Positions 8,837 through 18,653 of a DNA stretch of 64,000 nucleotides are shown piece after piece; within the stretch, counting starts at the first letter, position 1; each line of letters opens with the position of its first letter. The stretch is from NCBI GenBank assembly GCA_002713215.1, contig PAVO01000005.1, positions 1-64,000 on the forward strand, written 5' to 3'. This stretch comes from Crocinitomicaceae bacterium. Lineage in GTDB: Bacteria > Bacteroidota > Bacteroidia > Flavobacteriales_G > Salibacteraceae. Position numbers and translations under genes: made by a program. The notes below the pieces were generated by a model, which saw nothing but the letters and a program-made list of their open reading frames with translations, was not told the origin of the DNA and did no database searches.

Positions 8837-9889
8837 TCAGGCTGCGTGTTTCGACAAATACTTGTCTACCGCCTTATTCCAGTTGTCCAGGTTTTGTGAA
8901 CGTTTGTTGTTTAGTTCGTTGTTTTTCGAATTGTATTCATTTATAGCGCTGTTGTAGTCGTTAATTGCCTTGTTGTATTCATCAACGTCCGCCTTGGTAC
9001 GACTCGATTTCTTCTTGGCTTCAAAGGAGGCTTTAACCTTTTCAAAATGTTCCTTTTTCATGTAGAAGTCAAGTATGGTTTGGGCATCAACCTTGGCTTC
9101 CTGAATGTAGAACTGCATCATTTTATCTGCCGCCAATTTCATGGAAGGATCGTTGTTCAATGTTTTTGTTGCACGTAGTTTGGTTCTACCTTCTTCTGCA
9201 AAATCTAACAGGCTGTTTTTATTTTGTTCAATAGCATTCACATCTTGTGCCGTCATTGCTTCAATTAAGTAAGCTTCCTGCTTGTAGGCCTTAAAGAAGA
9301 TGAGGTAAATCTCGTTGTAATATTTAAACACCTTATTCGCCCTCTCGAGCTTCTTTCCAATCTTAGTATCCTCTTCAATCAGGTTTACGTTGTTATCGAC
9401 AGCAAATCGCTTGGTCTCCATGTTAAGAGCAGTATTGGATTGTTGCATGTGCTCGCTGGCTTTCTCTTTTGCCAGCAAGTATGCCTCCATGTTGTCATAC
9501 GATTGTTCTGCAATCTCCTCCAGGTCCATAATTTTTCCGTACTCTTCTTTTAGAATTATCTGAGAAGTTTTAAGCCACTCAACCACCTGGTCACGCAATG
9601 CTTCGTCTCCTTCCCAGTCCTTAGCCCGGGCAGCGGAACGTTCTCCCTGTGAAAGCGATAACAATAATTCCTGTCGTTTTTTATCAATTTTCTTTGCCTT
9701 TTTTCCTTTTGCAACGCTACTCGTATAATCCCACATATTCTTTTGAATTGGCTTATAGAGTTCATTAAAATGGTTCATGTAGGTTCCGGCATTGCTCATG
9801 TCCTGAGCTTTTACACCGCAAATTGAAATCCATCCGAAAAGGATTGTCGTTCCAAGGGTTATTAATTGTTTATTCATAATTCTATTCAT
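8837..9889 (-). CDS. LIC11966-like secreted/surface protein, paralogue A
   Basis: 350 residues with a signal peptide ending near GVKA-Q (start possibly 4 codons later, MNKQ). The mature part is mostly charged alpha-helix. The start of the mature protein (HFNELYKPIQKNMWDYTSSVAKGK) and a KKRQELL stretch match the LIC11966-type surface protein family as I remember it. The C-terminal third is coiled-coil-like, rich in Asn, Lys and Tyr. It overlaps the upstream S41 protease gene by 8 bp, so the two are co-translated. A paralogue with the same plan (12046-13074) lies on the other side of the protease. Function unknown; possibly a periplasmic or surface partner or substrate of the protease. Confidence 0.6.
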   Translation of the reverse strand: MNRIMNKQLITLGTTILFGWISICGVKAQDMSNAGTYMNHFNELYKPIQKNMWDYTSSVAKGKKAKKIDKKRQELLLSLSQGERSAARAKDWEGDEALRDQVVEWLKTSQIILKEEYGKIMDLEEIAEQSYDNMEAYLLAKEKASEHMQQSNTALNMETKRFAVDNNVNLIEEDTKIGKKLERANKVFKYYNEIYLIFFKAYKQEAYLIEAMTAQDVNAIEQNKNSLLDFAEEGRTKLRATKTLNNDPSMKLAADKMMQFYIQEAKVDAQTILDFYMKKEHFEKVKASFEAKKKSSRTKADVDEYNKAINDYNSAINEYNSKNNELNNKRSQNLDNWNKAVDKYLSKHAA

Positions 9890-11984
9890 TATTTACATTA
9901 ATTAAATCCATCATTATGTGATAGGTCTCGCGTAGGAGAAAATCACCTTGTATTTCGTTTATTGTTTTGTCTCTGATTTTTTGTTTCTGATCACTCAACT
10001 GGTAAATCACTTTATCATATTCCGGGGTAGATACGGTAAAGTCACTGTGCTTTAATTCCTTTAGCTGATCATAATCCAAGAGCAGTTCATCGGTCTTTAA
10101 AAGCAACTTTACAAGGGGATAAAATGAAAGATTTAGGCTATCGTATTTACTATTATGCTTTTCAATAACATCATAACTGGAATCTATTTTGGCAAACCGG
10201 GATTCTGTCTTGATCCTGGAAGCACTTTTTTCTTTTAATTCCTGAATTGGGAAAACAGGGTAGGGCGTGTAATAAGTTTTCTTAATGATGGAATCAGGTT
10301 CAATGTAGGTTGTATAATCGTTTTCGTAGTAGGTAAACTTATCGTAAAGAGATGGAAACTCTATATCCGGAGATACTCCTACACCCTGATGCGTTGAACC
10401 TTTAAGGTTGTAATACTTCCCAATTGTAAATTTTACATACCCCGCCGTAGAGTCATTAATAGACATGGAGTGTTGATCCGGTGATAGGGTGAAATCCAAC
10501 GGTACAATTACCTGCCCCGTTCCCTTACCAAATGTTCTGTTACCGACGATAAGTGCCCTGTTGTGGTCCTGTAAAATACCGGCGGTTATCTCCGAAGCCG
10601 ATGCACTCAACTCGTTAACCATTACAATTAAAGGGCCGGTATAAACCCGGCCTCGGTGTGGATCTTTTAGTAGCCTGGGTTTGGAATCTTTTTCTTTTTC
10701 AATAGCCAGACTTCCTTCTCCAATAAAAGTTCCGGCAATTTGTAACGCCTCTTCTACCGATCCTCCTCCGTTGTATCTTAGGTCGAAGATGAGCCCCTGA
10801 ATATTTTCTCTTTTTAGTTTTAAGATTTCCTTTCCAATATCATTGGCGCTTCCAAGGCGATTTTCGCCGTTCCATTCGGTGTAGAAACCAGGTAGGCCGA
10901 TGTAACCAAATTTGCCCTCTCCTTTCAAAACATAGCTTTTAATAATGTTTTCCTCGTTCTCAAGAATCTCATTGATCAATTCTACCTCTTTTAATGTTCC
11001 TTCCGCCTTCTTTAGTTTAAGCTTAATAAGTGTCTCAGTTGGGAAAACGAGCGCACTTTGCAGTGTCCTGGCTGTAGCACAGGTTGTTGCGATTTCCTTA
11101 TCGTTCTCCAATTTTACAGATACAATTCGATCTCCTTTGTGAATTTGATTGGATTTCCAGGCAGGGCTACCGGGTACAATCTGTTCAATTACTATTTCCC
11201 CATCCTTCGAATTGCTAAGCTCTATACCATAAGACAAGGACTCCCCGGATAAATCAGAAATGAAGTTGTCGTGCTGATTCTCGTTAAAATAAGTAGAATG
11301 AGGATCGTAAGCATAGCAATATGCAGTGAGTAAGGTATTTTCCAGCTTGTTAGTCACCTTATCAGGAAACAGCTTATAGTCCATTATCCTGCATCGATAA
11401 TACTCTATGGCGTCATCGATATTGTCTTTGGGGTTTAGATCCTCAACCGAGGAGCTATCCGTGTCAATTTTATTGGCTGAAAGAACAGCATTTCTAACCT
11501 TAATTCGCATTCTCCATTTCTGGTATAGCTGGGAAGAACTAGATTCGTAAGGATTGGATTCGTCGTAATAAAAGAGTTCGTTCTTATTGAAATCGAAGGA
11601 GTGTTTTTCAAGTTCTTCCAATATGCTGTCGGTTCTCACCAATGCATTGCCATAAGCGTTCTCTACTTCCTTGTAAAAAACACAAGCCTGGGTATAGGGA
11701 AATTGGAGTAGGGTGGATTCATAATCTCTAAGCTCATCAATTTCCGGTTGAAGGAAATAATAACCGTTGGGATCCAGATCGTCCAGAATGTCGTTGAATA
11801 TAATCTTTGAATTTTCCTCTGTAGAAGCAACTGGTTCAACGTGGTATTTGTCCAGCAAGTCAATTAATTTTTCGAGTTTCTCGCAATAGGTTAATTGTCC
11901 ATTGGCCCATGTTGGAAACACCATTAAGTAAACCAGTAAGAAACCAGAAGTAATATGAAATACTGTTGGATACTTAATTAGCAT
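9882..11984 (-). CDS. Tail-specific (Prc/CtpA-type) S41 serine protease
   Basis: 700 residues with an N-terminal signal/anchor. The N-terminal helical region (from KLEKLIDLLDKYHVEP) matches the Prc N-domain. A PDZ domain lies at about 245-320 and the S41 catalytic core follows, with the catalytic Ser in SASAS (460-464) and the general-base Lys487 in FGKGTG. Such enzymes act in the periplasm on unstructured C-termini and control envelope proteins. It is the middle gene of a three-gene operon between two paralogous exported proteins, 61 bp after the first and overlapping the second by 8 bp, which suggests a shared pathway. Confidence 0.85.
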   Translation of the reverse strand: MLIKYPTVFHITSGFLLVYLMVFPTWANGQLTYCEKLEKLIDLLDKYHVEPVASTEENSKIIFNDILDDLDPNGYYFLQPEIDELRDYESTLLQFPYTQACVFYKEVENAYGNALVRTDSILEELEKHSFDFNKNELFYYDESNPYESSSSQLYQKWRMRIKVRNAVLSANKIDTDSSSVEDLNPKDNIDDAIEYYRCRIMDYKLFPDKVTNKLENTLLTAYCYAYDPHSTYFNENQHDNFISDLSGESLSYGIELSNSKDGEIVIEQIVPGSPAWKSNQIHKGDRIVSVKLENDKEIATTCATARTLQSALVFPTETLIKLKLKKAEGTLKEVELINEILENEENIIKSYVLKGEGKFGYIGLPGFYTEWNGENRLGSANDIGKEILKLKRENIQGLIFDLRYNGGGSVEEALQIAGTFIGEGSLAIEKEKDSKPRLLKDPHRGRVYTGPLIVMVNELSASASEITAGILQDHNRALIVGNRTFGKGTGQVIVPLDFTLSPDQHSMSINDSTAGYVKFTIGKYYNLKGSTHQGVGVSPDIEFPSLYDKFTYYENDYTTYIEPDSIIKKTYYTPYPVFPIQELKEKSASRIKTESRFAKIDSSYDVIEKHNSKYDSLNLSFYPLVKLLLKTDELLLDYDQLKELKHSDFTVSTPEYDKVIYQLSDQKQKIRDKTINEIQGDFLLRETYHIMMDLINVNNE

Positions 11985-12045
11985 TCGACCAAATTAATTA
12001 AATGACAGAAATTGTCGTGGATTTCGAGATGAAAATACGTCGAAC

Positions 12046-13074
12046 TTACAAGGCGTTTTTTGAAATAAATTCTTCCACCGCCAAATTCCACTCCCTTAGC
12101 TCTACTTTACGGCTATGATTGAACAATTGCGTGTTTTCGTTAAACGCCGGGGCCAGCGAGTTTCTCTTTTTTACCAAACTGTTGTATTGGCTTATTTCAT
12201 CTGGGGTTAAATCTTCTCTTTTCTTGGAGCTTACGACCGCTTTTATCTCATTAAAATCAGACTGTACTTTATAGAATTCCAGTACCTGTTTCCCATAAGA
12301 ATCGGAAGTAGTTATATAGGAGTTAAGTATATTAATTGCTGCGTATTTCAAAAAGGGATCGTTGTTGAAGTTGTCTATGGCTAAAACATTATTGAGGCAT
12401 GTTTCTGTCACTTTCTTAAGTAAATCCAGCTCCAGTTTAACGGTATCGTAGTTTTGGGTATTAACCGCCTGATTAAATCGGGCTTCGTGTATGTAGGCCT
12501 GAAAGAAGTTGATGTAGATTTTGTCGTAATACCTAAAGGCTTCGTTGATTCGCTTAATTCGAACTCCTATTCGTGTATCCTCTTCAACAATTCGCAGGGA
12601 ATATTTATTGGCAAAGGCTTCTGCTGCATTATCCAAATTTTCATTGGCCTGTTCGAGCTTAGTACTCCATTGCTCCTTCGAATTCAGATAATCAATCATA
12701 GATTCTACTGAGTTTTTAGCCATTGGTTTTTTGAGTATGATTTGATTATACCCTTTTTTAAAAAGGTCTTCGGATGTTGTGATCCATGTATGAACAGCAA
12801 GGCGCAAAGAAGAGTCGTTTTCAAAGTTTGGACTTACCCCAACAATTGACTTGTAGCGATTCAACGTTTCGAGGAGGTCATGCCTTCGCTTTTCCACCAC
12901 CTCACTTTTATCTTCCTTAGCAACCGATATGGAAAACTGCCACATGTCTTTTTGAATGGGGACATACATATCAAAGTAGTGCTTCAGGTAAATCTTAGAA
13001 GGGGAGTCCTTTTGAGCCAATATTGCGTTAGCAAAAAAAATGACAATGAAGAAGAAGGATAACCTTGTAGCCAT
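12046..13074 (-). CDS. LIC11966-like secreted/surface protein, paralogue B
   Basis: 342 residues with a signal peptide ending near AILA-Q. It follows paralogue A closely in layout: a YFDMYVPIQKDMWQFSISVAK opening block, KRRHDLLETL, an EEDTRIG block in the middle (EEDTKIG in A), an FNNDPFLKYAA block near residue 230 (LNNDPSMKLAA in A), and an Asn/Ser/Lys-rich C-terminal helix ending in VEEFISKNAL (VDKYLSKHAA in A). This is therefore an old duplication. First gene of the operon with the S41 protease. Function unknown. Confidence 0.6.
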   Translation of the reverse strand: MATRLSFFFIVIFFANAILAQKDSPSKIYLKHYFDMYVPIQKDMWQFSISVAKEDKSEVVEKRRHDLLETLNRYKSIVGVSPNFENDSSLRLAVHTWITTSEDLFKKGYNQIILKKPMAKNSVESMIDYLNSKEQWSTKLEQANENLDNAAEAFANKYSLRIVEEDTRIGVRIKRINEAFRYYDKIYINFFQAYIHEARFNQAVNTQNYDTVKLELDLLKKVTETCLNNVLAIDNFNNDPFLKYAAINILNSYITTSDSYGKQVLEFYKVQSDFNEIKAVVSSKKREDLTPDEISQYNSLVKKRNSLAPAFNENTQLFNHSRKVELREWNLAVEEFISKNAL

Positions 13075-13125
13075 ACCTTTTAGTTGGGTTGAACTACAAA
13101 GCTAGTGAAAATAGAGTTTTCGTTT

Positions 13126-14157
13126 TTACATCATTAATCCCTCTTGGGGTTGAATGGGTTTAGGAATGTTTTCTTCATTGATCATCTCCAGCAAGTCTAT
13201 TTCAATGGTTCTACAGATTGAAAGCATAGGTACGTCATTAGGGAGCCCCTCAAAAGGGTTCTCGCTGTAGTCACCAATTAATTCCATAAGAACAAAAACC
13301 CACCCAACCAGAGTTACAAATGGTACGGTAAGCCAAATGAGTTCTTCGGCCAGCTTTTCGAACTCCGTAACCATACCAAAGGGGAGTAAAAAAATAAAAA
13401 TACCAATGAAATAGATACTGCCGGTGGCATATTGCCTTGGGAAGGGGAACTTCTTAATTCGCTCACACTTGCCTTGTTCGGCGTATTGATTGTTCAGTAA
13501 ATTCTGAAGTTGAACGTGTCGGTAATCACTTATAAGTCCTCTTTTTCGAAGTTTCAGCAATTCTCCCGAGTTAATATCTAACAACTGGGTAGCAGCGTTA
13601 GCCCTTCTGTTTTTTATCTGCTCTTCTGTTAAATCAAATTGTTTTAGAATTTCAATAATGTCATCATGCCCAAAGAGTTTTTTAATCCGTGCTTGCCTTC
13701 GGTTATTGATCCAACCAACTCCTCTCTTAATTTGAGAATGTTCCCATCCTTCAGGCCTCAGCAATTGAGCTCGTAATACATAGAGCCAAGCAATGTGCTT
13801 CCGAATTAAATTACGTTGAATGCTTTTTAATTCATCCTTATCTACCTTTTTTTCAGCGTCAAGATCGTTTACAAAGTTTTTGACCGAAGAACCCCACATT
13901 CTGCTGGTATTTACAATGGCCCCCCATATTTTTCGAGCTTCCCAAAGTCGATCATAGGAGGAATCCGTTTTAAAACCTACAAAGAAAGAGACGGCGATAC
14001 CTATTACAGATACCGGAAGCCATGGAATGCTCACCCAATGAAGATTAAAGTGAACGTATAACGAAACGGCAAAAGTCCCCCAAACGGTTAGCCATACAAT
14101 ATGTATCCAGGTAAATTTCAGGAGGCTAATCCAGGAAATATTCTTTCTTACGTACAT
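13126..14157 (-). CDS. Bestrophin-family anion channel, paralogue 1
   Basis: 343 residues from the ATG at 14157. An in-frame ATG 27 codons upstream would add an extension that aligns with nothing in the second bestrophin of the window, which begins MYTQSKYSA where this one begins MYVRKNISW. Four hydrophobic segments are visible in family order. Conserved blocks include SYDRLWEARKIWG, IVNTSR and the C-terminal NPFEGLPNDVPM, which corresponds to the acidic clasp of bestrophins. Bacterial bestrophins form pentameric ion channels in the inner membrane. It is divergent from the MFS gene. Confidence 0.8.
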   Translation of the reverse strand: MYVRKNISWISLLKFTWIHIVWLTVWGTFAVSLYVHFNLHWVSIPWLPVSVIGIAVSFFVGFKTDSSYDRLWEARKIWGAIVNTSRMWGSSVKNFVNDLDAEKKVDKDELKSIQRNLIRKHIAWLYVLRAQLLRPEGWEHSQIKRGVGWINNRRQARIKKLFGHDDIIEILKQFDLTEEQIKNRRANAATQLLDINSGELLKLRKRGLISDYRHVQLQNLLNNQYAEQGKCERIKKFPFPRQYATGSIYFIGIFIFLLPFGMVTEFEKLAEELIWLTVPFVTLVGWVFVLMELIGDYSENPFEGLPNDVPMLSICRTIEIDLLEMINEENIPKPIQPQEGLMM

Positions 14158-14263
14158 CCAATTTTGTTTACAACAAATTAAATCGATTTTTACTGAATTA
14201 AGCCCCTGTATCCGTAAATCTTGTTTTCTTCGCAGCACAAACTAAAAAAGAGGAATTCACTTA

Positions 14264-15502
14264 ATGGCATTCAAACGCAAAACGGCGTCCATCATTTTTA
14301 TTTTCATTACGGTTTTGGTCGACATTATCGGTATTGGAATAATAATACCGGTTATTCCGGACCTTATTATTAGCCTGGACCCAAGCTTAATTAAACTAAC
14401 CGATGAAGAGGCACTTAGTAAGGCTTCTGAGATAGGAGGATGGTTGATGTTTGCTTTTGCTTTTGTGCAATTCTTTTTTGCCCCTGTTTTAGGAGAGCTG
14501 AGTGATCGTTTTGGGCGAAAACCAGTTCTTATTATGGCATTATTCGGGCTCGGCCTGGATTACATTTTTCATGCTATGGCTCCAACCGTTTTCTGGTTAT
14601 TTGTAGGTAGAGTTATTGCCGGTTTTTTTGGAGCGAGTTATACGGTTGCCTACTCCTACATTGCTGACATTAGTAAGCCCGAAGAAAAGGCGAAGAACTT
14701 TGGTATGATTGGGGCCGCATTTGGGTTGGGCTTTATTATAGGACCTGTTGTGGGTGGAGTAGCTGCACAGTGGGGGATTTATGTACCTTTTTACGTTGCT
14801 GCAGGACTTAGTTTACTCAATATGGTTTATGGTCTTGCGGTGCTTCCAGAATCATTAAAAAAGGAAAATAGACGAAAGATTGAGATTAAGAATTTGGTTC
14901 CCGGCGGTGCCTTATTTGCACTTAGAAAATACCCACAGATTCTTGGCCTGGTGGCGGCATACTTTTTTATTTACCTGGCAGGGAAGTCGGTTGAATCCAT
15001 ATGGACCTACTATACCATGTTTCGTTTTGAGTGGAGCGTAACGCAAGTTGGTTATTCTTTGGGCGTGGTAGGTATTCTGGTCACCATAGTTCAGGGAGGT
15101 TTAATTGGAAGAACAGTTAAGTTTTTCGGTCAGAAAAAAACAATCCTGATTGGTTATATTTTCTGGGTAAGTGGCCTCATTTTATTCGGACTCGCCAATC
15201 AAGGTTGGATGATGTATGCCTTTACGGTGGTGTATACCATGGGAGGGGTGGCTGGCCCTACCATTCAAAGTTTAATGAGTAATGAAGTGGCTGATGATGA
15301 ACAAGGTGAGCTACAGGGTGCATTAACCAGTTTAGTGAGTATTACTACTATACTTGGCCCACCACTTTTCACCTTTATTTTCTCCTATTTTACCTCCGAT
15401 GCATCACCGATTTCGCTCCCGGGTGCATCATTCTTTTTAGGGGCTTCACTGGCTTTGGTGTCAATGATTTTTGCAACAAAATCGCTATTAAAACATCACT
15501 AG
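14264..15502 (+). CDS. TetA-like MFS drug/metabolite exporter (DHA1 family)
   Basis: 412 residues with about twelve hydrophobic segments. The MFS motif A between helices 2 and 3 reads GELSDRFGRKPV (about 76-87), and the motif C-like GFIIGPVVGG in helix 5 is typical of antiporters. N-terminal DIIGIGIIIPVIPDLI resembles TetA/TCR relatives. It probably exports a small hydrophobic compound in exchange for protons across the inner membrane. Resistance cannot be assigned from sequence. Monocistronic, with ATG 26 bp beyond the 5' end of the long bestrophin reading frame. Confidence 0.8.
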   Translation: MAFKRKTASIIFIFITVLVDIIGIGIIIPVIPDLIISLDPSLIKLTDEEALSKASEIGGWLMFAFAFVQFFFAPVLGELSDRFGRKPVLIMALFGLGLDYIFHAMAPTVFWLFVGRVIAGFFGASYTVAYSYIADISKPEEKAKNFGMIGAAFGLGFIIGPVVGGVAAQWGIYVPFYVAAGLSLLNMVYGLAVLPESLKKENRRKIEIKNLVPGGALFALRKYPQILGLVAAYFFIYLAGKSVESIWTYYTMFRFEWSVTQVGYSLGVVGILVTIVQGGLIGRTVKFFGQKKTILIGYIFWVSGLILFGLANQGWMMYAFTVVYTMGGVAGPTIQSLMSNEVADDEQGELQGALTSLVSITTILGPPLFTFIFSYFTSDASPISLPGASFFLGASLALVSMIFATKSLLKHH

Positions 15503-15625
15503 GCTAACGTTTTTTCAGCGTGTTAAATTGATTTAACCCAACAACGATTTTTTGGTTGGCTTACAATATTTTAAGCTTTTGCCCAGTTATAATTACGAGT
15601 TCTTTGTAAAATCAAAATTCTGGGT

Positions 15626-17371
15626 ATGAAAAAGTTATTGATAGGAGTAGGTGTGCTTTTGCTATTGAGCTTAAGTGCAGAAGCAAGTAAAAAGGTCATA
15701 AAGATGTCGGTTTATTTTGAAACCGATAAACATGAACTGAACGATCGGTTTATTAATGAACTGAAGCACTTTGTCCAGGAGAATACAAAGGGAAAAGATT
15801 TTGAACTGCTTGTACAAGGACACGCAGACCACCGAGGAGATTTAGCATACAATGATGCTCTTTCTCTACGAAGAGCCAACACTGTCAAGAACTTTATTGG
15901 GGAACAGGGAATTTCGAAAAACTTAATTGAGTTGTCTTTTTATGGTGAACGAAACCCAAAGAATCATTCAAAGTCCAGTCAACATTTATCACAAAACAGG
16001 CGGGTAGATGTTATCCTTAATATCTACGAATTTGAAACCCTTGAAGAAATTCAAGACGCATTAAAGGAGAATAGTGTTTCTAGTTTTGAGCTGGACCCCA
16101 GGCAAGAAGTACTTTTAAAAGCAAACAATGGGAGTAGGGTTTATATTCAGCCCAACAGTTTTGTCGATCAAAATGGAAATTTGGTTAATGAGAGGGTAAC
16201 CGTAGAAATTAGCGAGGCCATTAAAACAGAAGAGTGGGTTGCCAATAACCTTTCAACAAAGACCAATGGTGAATTGCTTGAAAGCGGTGGAATGTTGAAA
16301 ATAAGTGCGATAACTGAATCGGGGACCCGGGTTAATATTGATCCTAATAAACCGATATTGGTATCGATACCCAAGAGAAGCAATGGAAGAGATCAAAGAA
16401 TGGAAATGTTTACGAGCAATGCTGGAAACATATGGGCACCAATTGGGGAGCGACCGCTCAATTTATCAGGAGTTGAAATGCGAGAGGTTCCTAAACGAAG
16501 ATATGCCAATTTAAATTACCCAAAATACAAAGTTGATCAGAGTTCTGCTCCAAAGCGGCCCAAGCGCCCCAATCAACCCAGTGAACCACATGTTCCGCCT
16601 GAAATTGATGTGCATTGGAACGTACATTGGTATACCATTTTCAAACAAAAAAAGGTAGATAAGAACGTAGCCGAATACAACAATCAACTGGAGAAGTACT
16701 ACAATAGGCTGGAGCGATATAAGCGAAATCATCGCCGTTATAGATTAGCTGAGTTAGAATATGAAAAGAAACTCAGGAAATACGAGAGTGATTTAAAGCT
16801 CTGGAATGCCAAGGTGAAGTGGGAAAGAGAAATGTGGTACAGCACACCTGAGTTTAAGGCTGCAAAACACATCCACGACTCAACTGATAATGTTTATGCA
16901 ATGGCCTATAGAAAACAGATAGCCAAATGGAAAGAAGAACGACTTGAGAAAATAGAATCCCTGGCAGGCAAAATGGATGACCTGGGATTGACCAATAATG
17001 ATGCATTGAATACCTATGTTTTTACCATGAACGAATTAAGCTGGATCAATGTGGATCGATTTATGAAATATCCGGCAAATCAGAAGAGAGACGTAATTAT
17101 TGCGGACAACGATACTACGCGAAAGAAGGTTATGTTGGTTTTTAAAGACATGAATAGCACCTTGCAGTTGGCTAAGAATAACAATCATTATTATAAAAAT
17201 GAACTCCCCAAAAACCAGAAAATATATGTGTTTGCTTTTAAAGTAAAAGATGGTAAACCCCAGGTATTCTTAAAACCTTTAGAATCTGAAGTACGTGAAG
17301 TTAAACTCAATTTCCGCCCCAGTTCATTCGCCGAAATCAAGAAAATTTTGGCTGACTTTGATCGAGGGTAA
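15626..17371 (+). CDS. OmpA-domain envelope protein with ZU5-like middle domain and shared C-terminal domain
   Basis: 581 residues with a signal peptide ending near SAEA-S. An OmpA C-terminal peptidoglycan-binding domain comes first (about 30-137; GHADHRGD, LSLRRA, NRRVDV). Next is a beta-rich domain (about 160-285) that starts with VYIQPNSFVDQNG and contains NGELLESGGM. A Tyr/Arg/Lys-rich coiled-coil region follows (about 320-440). The C-terminal domain (about 460-581) contains INVDRF and RDVIIAD. Both the middle and C-terminal domains recur in the lipoprotein at 23469-24932. Having the OmpA domain at the N-terminus is unusual. It ends 2 bp before the convergent DUF2490 gene. Likely an outer-membrane-to-wall linking protein; exact role unknown. 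Confidence 0.7.
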   Translation: MKKLLIGVGVLLLLSLSAEASKKVIKMSVYFETDKHELNDRFINELKHFVQENTKGKDFELLVQGHADHRGDLAYNDALSLRRANTVKNFIGEQGISKNLIELSFYGERNPKNHSKSSQHLSQNRRVDVILNIYEFETLEEIQDALKENSVSSFELDPRQEVLLKANNGSRVYIQPNSFVDQNGNLVNERVTVEISEAIKTEEWVANNLSTKTNGELLESGGMLKISAITESGTRVNIDPNKPILVSIPKRSNGRDQRMEMFTSNAGNIWAPIGERPLNLSGVEMREVPKRRYANLNYPKYKVDQSSAPKRPKRPNQPSEPHVPPEIDVHWNVHWYTIFKQKKVDKNVAEYNNQLEKYYNRLERYKRNHRRYRLAELEYEKKLRKYESDLKLWNAKVKWEREMWYSTPEFKAAKHIHDSTDNVYAMAYRKQIAKWKEERLEKIESLAGKMDDLGLTNNDALNTYVFTMNELSWINVDRFMKYPANQKRDVIIADNDTTRKKVMLVFKDMNSTLQLAKNNNHYYKNELPKNQKIYVFAFKVKDGKPQVFLKPLESEVREVKLNFRPSSFAEIKKILADFDRG

Positions 17372-17373
17372 TG

Positions 17374-18000
17374 TTAGAACTTGAAGTTATACATAGTCCC
17401 AAAAACAAATCGATGTTCGGGAGCCTCAACATTTTGTTCAAACTCGTATCGATAAAACACATTAAAAAAGTGTCCCAACGCAACCCGAAATCTGGTTCCT
17501 GCAGTGTATCGTTGCATGTCCCAGGTCTGCAAGTTAAATCTGCTTGAGTAGAAGTATTCGGCTTTTCCATATACGTTAAGCCGTTTACTGAACTTGTGGG
17601 TGTATGCAAATCTAAACCGGATACGATCTTCCAAAGTTGTGTTAAGTCCAAATTCCCGCTGAAGCCGAACCCTTAGCTCCATAGTTTCCTTATCAACGGA
17701 ATGCCTTAAGAAATTATCCAAATCAATTCTATTGGTGTTTGTGATTCCCCAATCAGAAAACCGGTAGTTTAGTCCAACTTTATAATATTTGGTGGGTTTG
17801 TATTGTAATCGGGTTTGAATCAAATAGCGATAGAGGTTAGTGGCATTTTGGTCGAAACGAGCTTGTGTACCAACATTCACAATATACTTCTTATCAAAAG
17901 TTTTGGTTGCATTAGCACCTACCCACAATCGAAAATCCTTGCTTTGTGAGTTAGCAAGTATGGGAATACTAATTAGTGATATGATTATAAGTCTTTTCAA
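17374..18000 (-). CDS. DUF2490-type outer-membrane beta-barrel protein
   Basis: 208 residues with a signal peptide ending near ANSQ, then alternating beta strands rich in Tyr and Arg (NYRFSDWG, RIRFRFAY, VFYRYEFE), ending with a Phe as outer-membrane barrels do. This matches DUF2490 proteins. It is the last gene of a five-gene operon, 5 bp after the DUF4956 gene. An outer-membrane pore or structural barrel serving the product of this operon is plausible but unproven. Confidence 0.65.
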   Translation of the reverse strand: MKRLIIISLISIPILANSQSKDFRLWVGANATKTFDKKYIVNVGTQARFDQNATNLYRYLIQTRLQYKPTKYYKVGLNYRFSDWGITNTNRIDLDNFLRHSVDKETMELRVRLQREFGLNTTLEDRIRFRFAYTHKFSKRLNVYGKAEYFYSSRFNLQTWDMQRYTAGTRFRVALGHFFNVFYRYEFEQNVEAPEHRFVFGTMYNFKF

Positions 18001-18005
18001 ATGAA

Positions 18006-18653
18006 TTATTTTGTTCTTTTATAATAGATCATAATTTTAGCCGAGTCCCTCAAAAAGTCTGCTTCCAGTATGTCATAGCGTTCTATGGTGGTGCCAATTC
18101 TTTCTTCCAGGTCTGCTTTTAACGCATTGGCATTTTCCGGTTTAATGTTTTCTACTTTTTCGTAATGAATCAATTGGGTAATTATTTCCGAACCAAATAA
18201 AAACCGTTCGAGGAAGAATGTAAGTCCAAGGATAGCAACATTGGTAAAAATGAGCTCGGCGTAACTAATTTTCTTGGTGCTAATGGCATTGATTACAGCC
18301 ACGGCTATTATAATGAACATATAGCTCATTTCTTTTACCGGAATAGTAGTAGTACGGTACCTAAGAATGGAAAAAACGGCAAACAATCCAAATGCAAAGC
18401 CTATGCTCAATTTGGTAGAAGCAAACATGTGGCAGATAAAGAACACCACAGGGCTAAAAATCAAGTAAGTAAAGAGGTATTCACTATCCTTTTTTGTTGC
18501 GTTAAATACTTTAAGAATAATGGTGTAGGAGATAAGGATATTAAAAGCAAACCTTACCAGTAACTCCAAAAAATCCTTATCATAAAATTTAATGTCGAAT
18601 AGTCTGGCCTTGGCTAAAACCATAAGGGTTATATCATTAAGCAGCAATTCCAT
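18006..18653 (-). CDS. DUF4956 integral membrane protein
   Basis: 215 residues with about four to five hydrophobic segments in the first 150 residues, including FLLVRFAFN-like and GFAFGLFAVFSILRYRTTTIPVKEM, the best-conserved block of DUF4956. The C-terminal ~50 residues form a soluble alpha/beta tail with NANALKADLEERIG. It overlaps the upstream VTC-domain gene by 17 bp, which indicates translational coupling. DUF4956 and VTC genes are regularly adjacent in bacteria, so the two proteins probably act together at the inner membrane. Confidence 0.8.
   Translation of the reverse strand: MELLLNDITLMVLAKARLFDIKFYDKDFLELLVRFAFNILISYTIILKVFNATKKDSEYLFTYLIFSPVVFFICHMFASTKLSIGFAFGLFAVFSILRYRTTTIPVKEMSYMFIIIAVAVINAISTKKISYAELIFTNVAILGLTFFLERFLFGSEIITQLIHYEKVENIKPENANALKADLEERIGTTIERYDILEADFLRDSAKIMIYYKRTK

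Noticed and set aside
14158-14238. 27-codon N-terminal extension of bestrophin 1
   Set aside because: The extension does not match the second bestrophin, which starts at the equivalent of the internal ATG.
14264-15502. Tetracycline resistance gene
   Set aside because: TetA-like MFS proteins are a broad exporter group; nothing here shows tetracycline specificity or mobility.
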